Below are positions 25,655-35,170 of a stretch of DNA of 64,000 nt, piece by piece. The notes under the pieces are model-generated. The model had not been told where the DNA came from. It saw nothing but the letters and a program-made list of their open reading frames with translations, and made no database searches. This stretch comes from Talinum fruticosum (taxonomy: Eukaryota; Streptophyta; Magnoliopsida; Caryophyllales; Talinaceae). Where the stretch lies: contig JAITYX010000064.1 in assembly GCA_021018815.1 (NCBI GenBank), positions 992,001-1,056,000 of the forward strand, written 5' to 3'. Within the stretch, counting starts at the first letter, position 1, and each line of letters begins with the position of its first letter. A program made the translations under genes and the position numbers.

Positions 25655-26301
25655 CTTAGACATAAGGGCATAAGTGAAATTTTAACAAATAATTAATTCA
25701 AATAGCTGATTCAAATCACTAACAACTTTTTATCAAATAAGGCCATTGTGAATAAAAAGTTCAATAAAGGGACACGTATTTTAAAATGGAGTAATTAGTA
25801 TAAGAGTGGTTTCTACTTTCTATAGTTGCCCCAACTGGACATTTTGTTCCTCGAATCTGTGCCCAGTCATAATGAAGTCGTGTTTATTAGCGCATAATAA
25901 TATAATTTCACATTCTATAAAGCATACTTGTCGTCATTATGATAGCATTTTACAGGTGTGATTACTGCTGAAGCTGATGCTATGACATCGGGAGGAACAA
26001 GTAGGATGCTTAAGGTAAACCTGTGTTTTTGGATCTGAACAGTCACACGGTTGGATCAGTATACTCACTCACCACCTATTGCTCACCTAATTGGCAGGAA
26101 AATGTACCTCATACAATCTTTGACGGCGTAATTCATGGAGGTGATGTGAACTTAGAAGACTATCGCCCCTTTGATCCAAGCCCAAGCTCGAAGGCTTCTG
26201 TTCGACCTGGACCTATCCAGCATGGAACTCCTCTGAATCCCTACATTCCAACCCCGAAGCCTTCGCCTCCGGGACCCTCTGAAGATGACGAGTCTCCTTA
26301 A
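22105..26301 (+). CDS. Small secreted proline-rich protein, 3 exons
   Basis: Predicted exons are 22105-22210, 25956-26014 and 26098-26301 (introns 3745 and 83 nt; GT-AG; phases 1 and 0). The product is 122 aa. It begins MTKVASICMWFWFLGMVFML, a hydrophobic stretch typical of a signal peptide, ending near residue 25-30. The mature part has an acidic-tyrosine motif (NLEDYRP), then a basic, Pro-rich segment (SSKASVRPGPIQHGTPLNPY) and a Pro/Ser tail ending EDDESP. The D-Y pair preceded by acidic residues fits the minimal tyrosine-sulfation motif of plant secreted peptides. It does not match CLE, CEP, PIP, RGF, PSY or CIF signatures as I know them. I infer a secreted precursor or cell-wall protein; receptor and function are unknown. 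The splice choice is supported by in-frame joining at both junctions. Confidence 0.6.
24057..24125. repeat. (AAT)n(ATT)n inverted microsatellite
   Basis: An (AAT)n tract at about 24057-24088 changes abruptly to (ATT)n at 24089-24125. The block is therefore almost its own reverse complement and can form a ~32-bp hairpin without a loop. Smaller AAT tracts flank it at 23929-23957. Confidence 0.9.
24640..25242. mobile_element. Non-autonomous TIR element in the intron
   Basis: The left end reads GGTCTTGTTTGGTTAC. The right end reads TTACCAAATAAGGCC, which is its imperfect reverse complement. Further inward, GTTAAC/AACTAAA-type words are again inverted. GGCCTTGTTTGGTT termini are common in plant miniature elements. 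It carries an internal (TTA)n(CTA)n tract and an (AT)n tract but no transposase. Target duplications were not clear. Confidence 0.45.
24834..25937 (+). repeat. Direct tandem duplication of ~500-600 bp
   Basis: 24834-25435 and 25436-25937 are direct copies. Both begin in (TTA)n(CTA)n and continue CTTGATATTATATTATATT. Both have an (AT)n tract (25045-25095; 25602-25653) and the same CTTAGACATAAGGGCATAA segment. Both end ATTCTATAAAGCATACTTGTCG. They differ by point changes and by a shorter region after the AT tract in the second copy. The duplication includes the right end of the intron element and ends just before the acceptor of exon 2. Confidence 0.85.
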
Positions 26302-28764
26302 TCATGCCAAAGAAGTCATTATCACAGCACCTACTAATATGCTCCTGACCTAAGAAAAGGTAAATAAAAACGTAGTTCAAAGATGATTTTGTCATCTGCT
26401 AGGATCATGCTTATCTTATTGTCTTCGATTTGTAGTAAATATTCCCTTTGGGGTGTAATCAACTATTACCATGCTCTGCTGTAGGAGATTTTAGTTCTGT
26501 TGCTTGTATTTTATGTGCGGACCTCATGTATATAATTTGGTCCACGATCTTTGTCACGGGGATATTCTCTTCATTGTGCTGGAACGGATTCTATGTGGGG
26601 ATTATAAGTTGAGTATGTTTGGTTGAGGGAAAATGTTTGTTTTAAAAAATAAATTTTAAAATTTTTGTTGCTTGGAGAAGAATGATGAAAAATTATTTTT
26701 AAGAAAAATTATTTTTACCTATATGACGGAAAATAATTTTTCATTTTAAAAAGGATAAAGTTGATTTTTTAAACGCATGTGATTTTAAAGAGTTTGAATC
26801 GAAATTTTACCAGTTGATATAAAATATTAAAAGGTTCAAATTTATAATTTGATGTCCAACCCCTTCATTGTCAACATTTATCTTTTTATACATAAATACT
26901 AAAGTTTTATTTGACTTTAGGGAAATTAGGTGGGAATATTTTTGGGACAATAAGATTTTTCTCATGTTTTATTCAGGGAAAATTACAAAGAAAAGAAATT
27001 AGCTAGAACATTTGACGGAAAAATTACTAATCTAAGTAATTAATAATACTTTCCTCTCAAAAATATGAAGAAAATTTAGGGGAAAACTTCGTGTCATAAA
27101 TCCTGATCAATCGAGCACTAGTCCAAAACCTGCAACAATTAAAGTCGCCAAGGGCTTTGTCGAGAAATCGAACCGGACCAGCCGGTTCAACCGATTGGAT
27201 CGGGAACCGGCTAGTTCTATGGTCTAGTTACTCTCAAAATTCGTTCCAAACAATAAATTGGGAAAACCTGATCTAACCCGACCGACCCGTAGAACTCAGG
27301 CTACCTAACCGGCCCAATGGTCAGAACGAGATTTTTCAAGTTACATGAAACCTTGTCTCTTTTTTTTTTTTTTTTTTTACTTTCATCTTCACTCAACCTT
27401 TTTCGGCATCAACAAGAAAAAAACGAGCAACAACTTTAGCCGAAACTCTTTGATACCACAGTGCCGGTTGAGAAAGAGAAAAGGTGACTGAGGAGCAGAG
27501 AGAAGTATAGGGAGCTAAAAGAGTAGAGAAGAGGGGAGAGAGACGACATAGAGGAGCAAGGAAGGAGCAAAGGAGAGAGAAAGGGGTAGGGGAGGCTGAA
27601 AGAGCTAAGAAGGATGGGAGGGGGACTATCAAAGGAGCACAAAGTAGAGGATAGAGAAAATAGGAAGGAGGTGGGGGGGCAGCTGAGAACATGGGAGGAG
27701 TATGAGGGGATTTAGGGTTTGTTTTAATTTATTCAAATGGTTAAGTGTTAAGAACCTATTTAAAATAGTGGATAAAATGAATAGAAATATTAGAAACAAA
27801 CAGAAAACAGTAGAAACGAACAAAAAGAGAAAAAATAAATAGAAATGATAGAAATGAGTAAAAACGAACGTAAACAAACAAAAATGAACAGAAACAAACG
27901 AAACGAATAAAAGCGAACATAAATGAGTTGTTATAATACGCAGCTATTGTTGAAGTTGTAATAGCTATTACTAAAATTTATTATATTATAAAAGATATTA
28001 TTCATTTTATATATTTACTATATCGAATGTTTGGTAAGTAATAAATATTTAAAAATTATAATTTATGATTTTTTAAAATATTTTATTTTATTTTTATGTT
28101 AATGTTTTTCGGAAAAAATGAATTTTCAAGCATACTCAAATAATTTAAGAAATATATTTTTTTCTAAATTGACAAAAAGGCAAAATCTTATACAATTAAA
28201 AAAATTATAAAAAATTTAAATAAAAAATTAGAAAAATTCCTATAATAATACTTTCCCCTTCTATCATTGAATAAAAAATTAAAAATAAAATTAAAAACTA
28301 CCCAAAGATAACTCCAAACTGCTTTTGACCCTATTAAATAGGCTTTATCTCCTTTAGTAGTTTTATATAAAAATTATTTTATGTATTATATCTTGTGTTC
28401 AGTTTGTTGTGAATGTGATTAATTAATCATGAGTATTATGTTAAATTTTGGGTATTGTATCTTATGTGATGGAGAAATCTCGAAATACTAATGCTCAGAT
28501 CATTGTGTTTCGTGTGAAAATTTAGAATTTTAAGACTCAAATTGATGTCATATAATCATTCACACTTATGTTAGAGAAAGTAACGAAAAAATGGTTGAAG
28601 ACATATAGAGAAATAATTCTATGGCCAACCACGTCATGCTCGGTTCAACCCTGTACAACCAGTAAATCAAGTCAACCGGTCTAAACCGATCTAAACGGTT
28701 CGACCAGTTGACCCATTAACTCACTCTCCTAATCAAGTCGACGACCAAGTTAGCTCCCTTAAGA
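26302..28764. other. Gene-free stretch with low-complexity repeats
   Basis: Includes the probable 3' UTR of the secreted-protein gene (26302 to about 26560). AT-rich repeat-like DNA follows, then an ACCGGTT/AACCGG cluster (27165-27215), a purine-rich tract (27470-27700) whose minus-strand frames are low-complexity Ser/Pro/Leu, and a GAAACGAAC-type degenerate repeat (27780-27925). A second ACCGGTT cluster is at 28640-28710. The two clusters may be the ends of a non-autonomous element (about 27160-28720), but I could not see clean termini. Confidence 0.4.
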
Positions 28765-29060
28765 CACTACAAGAAAATTTGCTTTTTATGTCAACCAAAT
28801 TTGCAACAAGATAAAACAATTTTGCCACAATATCCATTTTGTGACAATTTAAAAAATTGCTACAAAGTTGGCACAGAAAGTCCGTTACAAAAGCCTTTTG
28901 TTGTAAATTTAAAATTGCCACAAATAATACGTTTTTGTGTCAAATGGTAACTTGGCACAAAATATTATTTTGCTACTATAACTTGCCATTTGTAGCAAGT
29001 TACATTTGTCACAAAATCAATATTTGCTACAAAAAATTATATTAGTAGCAAATTATATTG
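28765..29060. repeat. CACTA terminus and subterminal repeats
   Basis: The 13-bp terminal repeat is followed by about 15 copies, in both orientations, of a 9-11-bp word like TTTGCTACAAA, TTGCCACAA or TTGTGACAA. In En/Spm elements such subterminal repeats bind the regulatory transposase protein. Confidence 0.75.
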
Positions 29061-29540
29061 CTACTACTATATTTTGATTTCAATTTAAATATTTTGTGTG
29101 GCAATTTAACAATTTCAAATGACTTATTATTATTATTATTGTAATAATAATAATAATTATTATTAAATTGTATTTTAGTATTTGTAATTGACAATTATGT
29201 AGTGAACTGAGCTTATGCTTATAATAATGCATTAATAACTCATTAAACCAGCTGAATTCAATTTGAAAATGATAATTCATTAATATAAATACAGTACAAG
29301 CCAAGATTACTAGAATCCTATGAGACAAATAATGTCTATGTTCAAATTTTCTAACATATGAAAGAAAACATAAAATCATTCCATGAAATCTTTTACATTT
29401 ATTCTAATAAAGAAATAATGAAAAGCGTCTTTCATCTTCAAAAATTTTTCCTTCTTCGTTTCAAGTTTAAAATCTCCATCATAAATCGTGTACATGTAAC
29501 ATAAAATTTTAATGAATGTTAGTCTATATGAGATAATATA

Positions 29541-29545
<5 letters not shown>

Positions 29546-29612
<67 letters not shown>
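29546..29612. repeat. (AT)n microsatellite
   Basis: About 66 nt of alternating AT followed by an A run, inside the CACTA element between its subterminal region and the transposase remnant. Confidence 0.95.
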
Positions 29613-29617
<5 letters not shown>

Positions 29618-29829
29618 AAAGGTTAACATACTTTAAGTATTAACAAATTGGGTTACAGATCAATAGAGGAAGAATGTAGATGTCGAGATGATCCACTAAT
29701 GGTTGCTATAGTTAATGTAATAAACTCAATTAGAAGTATTTAAGGTTAAGATTATTATATCCATGAAAAAAATTTACATTCTGCTTTTATTTTAACAAAA
29801 AACACTAACTTGTGTATTTGATGTAGGAT

Positions 29830-32142
29830 TTAGTCTTTTCTCCAAGGCACAAAGGCGAGCTTCATATGACTCGTTCATTTGAGAAACTCTTCTATTAACT
29901 TCGGAATCAATTCTCTCTTGAATGTCAACCTTGCTCGATCGCTTGCTTTTCATAGATGTTATATGATAATAACCCTTGGCCCAAGCCCCTTTGATGATGT
30001 GATCCTTCTCTATGTTTTAGAACTTTGGTAAAGGCTTCTTGAGGGGTAAGATTGTCTAAACCGTACGTGTCAAGCTGTTGGCGGTGCACCTCTTGAAGAT
30101 CTTCATATACTTTCTCAGCATGTTCATCGGACCAAGTCCCATCTTTCCTTTTCCTTTGGATCTTCCATAGTTGAAAATAATAGGGTTCTTCATCTTTTTT
30201 AATTTTTAGGTCCTAGTGTTCCCGGGACTCGTTTTCCGATCCAACAATTGGCTTTTGCAACTAAAATAATCCAAAAGAGAAGTTATTTAACTTGCTTATA
30301 CATTTAACAACTAATTAACAAGTACACAAGAATTCAACTAGAAAAAATAAGATATGAACTTAACATACCATCTCATAGAAAGTTCTAGCAATTGATTTTG
30401 TACCAACTTGTGAAAGTATTTTCCGATATGTTCGATTTTTAGTGTTTGCCTTACTTCGACGCTAGCAAATGGGGAATCTATAGAATATAAACAAGGTTGG
30501 CAGGTACATTTAATAATATGTCATATTACAATTAATGGGCATATTCAAATAGTACAATAAAATAGAAGTTTAAACTTACCCTAAAGTTGTCACTCGTCCT
30601 AATAATTTACTAACCATTTCCATTTATCAGGATCAACGTCTTTGGGAGGATTGTCACGACAATCACCCACTGTTTTGTGGTTAGTGTATGCCTTTTGTTT
30701 CAAGTCATAGCGCCACTTCCTATACCACACCTTGCATGACTCTCTATTACTTTATCGACCTAAGCACCATGTGGCATTTTAAACATATCATACAAAAGAT
30801 AAAAGATAAAATAAAAGTGGAAATAAAAAATGTGAAACAAATAAGAGACTTTAGTGTCATGGAAACAACCTTTAACTTCATGAAATATTTTCTTTTCTTA
30901 TCTCGCTTCTATATCATCCCACTTCTCAACATCCAATGACATGCATTATTTCATTAAATAGCTATCGTCATTGATGAACTGAGTACTTGTTGATCTCAAC
31001 AACATGCTTGAATTCTTATGGGATTTCTATCTCCACTTTTCTAGGATTATCACCCCGGTTCTTTTTCCAGCTTTTGCATTTTGTTTTGCCACATTTGGAC
31101 GAGGAAGTTGAGATGAGTAACTAAGATAAACAGGGATGTTGGAAAGATAGTATGCTATAAAATAAAAAATATAACATAATAATATCAAACCTTCTTGAGT
31201 AGATGACTTAATTTGATTTTCCTCTTCAAAACTTTGGTTTGTAAGCGGTCTATTCATCACTTGGAAAGTGTATAAATATTTAAAATTTAAATATGTTCCA
31301 TATGTTATGTAAAGTCTTCATGCTCTTAAGTTTCAAACAAATAGATATATTCAATATGTTATGTCCAATCTTACCGGATAACTCCCTATGCCTGGCATAG
31401 GAGGAATTTGAATCATTTGCTCCATATATATAGTCATGTATTTCATCATCCTCACCAACTACACGGCAAAGTGTGAGACTTTAGTAAACAAAAATATACT
31501 AAAAGTATTCTAAAAGAAAATATCATACAAGTATGCATAGAAGTTGATCTTGTCCTCCTCTTCACTTGTTTTTGTTTTTCTAAGACAAGTTGGCGTGAAG
31601 TACTATCCTAATCTACAAAGTCAAACAAAATTCTCTTTGTTCAATGGACTTAACTAAAGAAACAAATAACAATATAATTAATCTGGATTATGAGACAAAA
31701 CCTAAAGTAAGGGAAGTAAATTATATTATAAGACAAAAATGTTAAAACTTCTAATATAGCAAACTAGTACAGACCTGAATATGGTTCAGTCACTTGAGTT
31801 TCTAATGGATGCTTGCGTATAGTTGATCTCATTGAAGACATATCTCCCTCTAATATAGGTATTTGCATTTGGTTTCTTTCATTATTAGGTGGTATGTTTT
31901 CTAGTTTTGCATGTGTTATTTCATCATCGGTAGGAAAATATTCACAATCTTCTATATTTGGTTTTCTCCTATTTCAAACATGTTCACTAATTCTTCTCAT
32001 TATACTGGTCATAATAGGTAATCCAATAGCTTGAAGTTTTCTATTATTATCGTTAATATTTCTCTCACGTTCTTCTTCATATTAAGTGACCTTATGCATA
32101 CGACTCGAAGTACTTGAGTTCTTCTTAGATTTTACCATATTA
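29830..32142 (-). pseudogene. Transposase_24-like (Ptta/En/Spm) gene remnant
   Basis: Minus-strand coding pieces match the plant Transposase_24 family in order. The N-terminus is MVKSKKNSSTSS followed by an EEERERNINDNNRKLQAIG segment (32142-~31800). WYRKWRYDLK and WKWLVNY come next (about 30730-30600), then KNRTYRKILSQVGTKSIART (about 30460-30370), ending FYEM at a donor-like GTATG. A distal exon reads SNDEHAEK-like sequence with WKIQRKRKDGTW (about 30260-29830). Several stops interrupt it and introns are likely between the pieces. The family provides a second CACTA protein next to TNP2. Confidence 0.65.
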
Positions 32143-32229
32143 CGCAAAGTATCCAGAGTTATATATGTGGATGACCTGCAACATTAACACAATAATATGT
32201 ATTTGGAAAAAAATAAGCCAAAATTTTCT

Positions 32230-34610
32230 AGCATGCATAAGTTCGGACGCAGGGCAAACATGTGCATAAAAGTTAAAGAAAGTCCAACAGACTAACTAAG
32301 AAAATCGGAATTGCCTAAGTGAGGCACATTCAAGCCTAGGCTATTTGCATTGATCAATCACAACACAAGGCTTGGAGAGTGTCTAACCTTATCAAAAATC
32401 AAGCTAAAGGTGTCTTTTGTCCCCATGCTAATTTTCAGCCCCGAAAGTCGAGTAGAGAAGATTTGGCGCAAGTGTTTCCAAAATTGTACTCGTGCTGGCC
32501 ACTTTCAACCATTGGTGCCCAAAAATTCCTTTTTTTTTTATTTTCCTGCTCTGTTTGAGACTATTAAGGTTTTGGACAAGTTTAACATGTATTAAAAGAT
32601 GATTATCAACGAAGAAAAAGTTGTTACAACATGGATTCCAATTTTAGGACCTTGAGTTCTTAGTTGTAGTAGAATTTTTTATTTTTGAACACTTTTTTCA
32701 TTTTTAGTCTCGTAATATTAAGACAACTTTAATGTTGATCTAGACATGTGTTATTAGCTTAATTACATGTATGGAGGACCTCCTAAACTCTATCAAGCAG
32801 GTGACTAACTAAAATCAAGAATTGCCTAGGTGAGCTACATTCTAGCCTAGGTCTGTTTGCATTGATCAGTCACAACACAAGACTTAGAAGGGTTTCTAAC
32901 CTTATCCACAATCAAGCTAAAGGTGTCTTTTGTTCCCATGCCAATTTTCAGTCCCGGAAAGTCACTAGAGAAGATTTTGCGCAAGTGTTTCCAAAACTAT
33001 GTTGTGGAGGCCAGTTTTAGCCTTAGCTACCTAGAAATTCCTTTTTTTAAAAAATTTTATTCTCGGTTTGAGGCTATGGACAAGTCTAACATGTACTAAA
33101 AGATTATTATCAACGAAAAAAAGGATGTCCCAAGCATGGATTCCGATTTTAGGACCTTGAGTTCTTAGTTACAACATAATTTTTTATTTTTAGATAATTT
33201 TTTTCATTTTTGGTCTGAAATATATTGACAAATTTAATATTATTTTAAACAAGTTTTATTAGATTAATTACATGTGTGGAGGACCTCCTAAACCCTATCA
33301 AGCAGTTGACTAACTAAAATCAAGAATTGCCTAAGTGAGCCACTTCGACCTAGGTCTGTTTGCATTGAGCAGATCACAACACAAGGCTTGGAAGGGTGAT
33401 TAACTTTATACACAATCAAGCTAAGGTGTCTTTTGCCTCCATGCCAATTTTCAGCCCCAGAAAGTCATTAGTGAAGATTTCGTGCAAGTGTTTCCAAAAC
33501 TGTGTTGTGGTGGCCACTTTTAGCCTTGGCTGCCCGTAAATGCCTTTGTTTTTATTTGCTTCTCTGTTTGAGGCTTTGGACAAGTCCAAACTGTAGTAAA
33601 AGATGATTATCAATGAAGAAAAAGGATGTTCCAACATGGATTCCAATTTTAGGAACTTGAGTTCTTAGTTACTGACATAATTTTTTATTTTTGGACAATT
33701 TTTTCATTTTTGATCCGTAATATTAAGACAACTTTAATTTTCTTTTAGACATGTTTTATTAACTTGATTACATATGTGGAGGACCTCCTAAACCCTATCA
33801 AGCATGTCCCAAAAAGGATGTCCCAACATGGATTCTAATTTTAGGACCTTGAGTTCTTAGTTACAGAGATAATTTTTTTTTATCTTTGGACAATTTTTTC
33901 ATTTTTGGTCCGTAATATTAAGACAACTTTAATATTGTTTTTAGACATGTTTTATTAGCTTAATTATATGTGTGGAGGACCTCCTAAACCCTATCAAATA
34001 GGTGACTAACTAAAATTAAGAATTGCCAAAGTGAGTCACATTCGGCCTAGGTCTGTTTGCATTGATCGAGTCACAACACAAGGCCTCGTAAGGGTGTCGG
34101 ACCTTATCCACAATCAAGTTAAAGGTGTATTTTGTCTCCATGCCAATTTTCAACCCTAGAAAGTCACTAGAGAAGATTCACGCAAGTGTTTCCAAAACTA
34201 TGTTGTGTCGACCACTTTCGACCTTGGTTGCCCAGAAATTCGTTTTTTTATTTGCTTCTTAGTTTAAGACTATTAAGGCTTTAGACAAGTTTAATATGCA
34301 GTAAAAGATTATTATCAACAAAGAAAAAGGCTATCCCAAGCATAGATTCCAAATTTAGCACCTTGAGTTCTTAGTTATAATATAATTTTTTTATTTTTGG
34401 ATAATTTTTTCATTTTTGATATGTAACAGTTAGGCAAGTTTAATCTTGTTTTAGACATGTTTTATTAACTTAATTATATTTGTGGATGAACCATAAAACC
34501 TATCTAGGAGCTAACTAACAAAAATCAAGAATTTCCTAAGTTAGCCAAATTCTAGCCTAGGCTATTTGCATTTCGATCCACAGGACTTGGAAACATACAT
34601 CAAGGAAACA
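32230..34610. repeat. Tandem array, ~505-bp unit, about 4.7 copies
   Basis: Units begin at GACTAACTAA-type starts near 32290, 32803, 33308, 34004 and 34511. The spacings are about 513, 505, 696 and 507. Shared landmarks are AATTGCCTAAGTGAG, TCTGTTTGCATTGAT, CACAACACAAGGCTTGG, GCAAGTGTTTCCAAAAC and GGAGGACCTCCTAAACCCTA. The 696-bp unit is longer because a ~190-bp piece (33625-33806) is repeated at 33818-33997. The array lies between the two CACTA genes. No coding potential is conserved between units. Confidence 0.9.
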
Positions 34611-34744
34611 TAAACAAAAAGTACCACATATGACCATCAAACAATAAGAATTGGTTTATAAATGTAAAAAAATTGTCATGTATATGAAAAACCAAAACAC
34701 AAAAGGCGCTCTGCAAATGACATTAATGTTAGTAATTGACAACT

Positions 34745-35168
34745 TTATTATTCATAATCTTCAGCTTTGTCGACAAATAACATGTCCTCCTCTCGAATCG
34801 AGTTCTCTGCCATCATTATTAACATGCATTTTGCCTTTCTCCTTATGACGTTGCAACTTTTTTGTCACAAGATTAGCATCCACCAAATCCGGCTCTACAT
34901 CATTCCCGATTAAAGAGGTTTCACGATCATTAAACACTAGGATATATGCTTCTTCGATTACCTCATTACCATCCGTAGATGATTTGGCTTCCTCATCCTC
35001 ATCATCCGAAGGGATATCATAAAAATTACGAGGATTTTTTTCACAATCACTCGTCGGCTTTGATATAAATTATCCTTCACACAAGTATACTTGCTCAACC
35101 TAGGAAGCTAAAACATATGCTCATTTGTTTTCAAAAAGTGCTTCACATTCACCATAGTGATGCCATAT
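34745..35168 (-). pseudogene. C-terminal remnant of a TNP2-like CACTA transposase
   Basis: The minus strand reads SYGITMVNVKHFLKTNEHMF, like the DUF4216 region of TNP2 proteins (G-x-T-x-V-N-F pattern). After a stop and frame change it reads NPRNFYDIPSDDEDEEA and an acidic tail, as in TNP2 C-termini. It is cut off at its upstream side at about 35170. The catalytic core is absent from the window. Confidence 0.6.
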
Positions 35169-35170
35169 GA

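Larger units (their letters stand above)
22211..25955 (+). other. Repeat-filled first intron of the secreted-protein gene
   Basis: This 3.7-kb intron has no coding evidence. It contains a ~55-bp tandem duplication (about 23734-23788 and 23797-23848, TTTCCTRAAGTTCCCTAAAC-type). It also holds an (AAT)n(ATT)n inverted microsatellite (24057-24125), a GGCCTTGTTTGGTT-ended element (about 24640-25242) and a large direct duplication (about 24834-25937). Long introns laden with transposon sequence can be silenced by DNA methylation in plants; that is inference here. Confidence 0.5.
28765..35168 (-). mobile_element. CACTA (En/Spm) element, decayed and incomplete
   Basis: The left end is CACTACAAGAAAA at 28765-28777, the canonical CACTA terminus, followed by subterminal repeats of TTGCTACAAA/TTTGCCACAA words on both strands to about 29060. 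Inside, on the minus strand, are the C-terminal part of a TNP2-like protein (34745-35168) and a Transposase_24-like gene (32142-29830), with a ~505-bp tandem array between them. The upstream part of TNP2 and the other terminus are missing: the element breaks off at about 35170 where an LTR-derived segment begins. Confidence 0.75.

Noticed and set aside
27393..27877. Overlapping minus-strand open frames rich in Ser, Pro, Leu and Phe
   Set aside because: They reflect a purine-rich tract on the + strand and an AAACGAAC-type repeat; no domain is seen and all frames are open for compositional reasons.
31813..32034. 73-codon + strand open frame with hydrophobic residues
   Set aside because: The opposite strand reads a Transposase_24-like N-terminus, so this is antisense noise.
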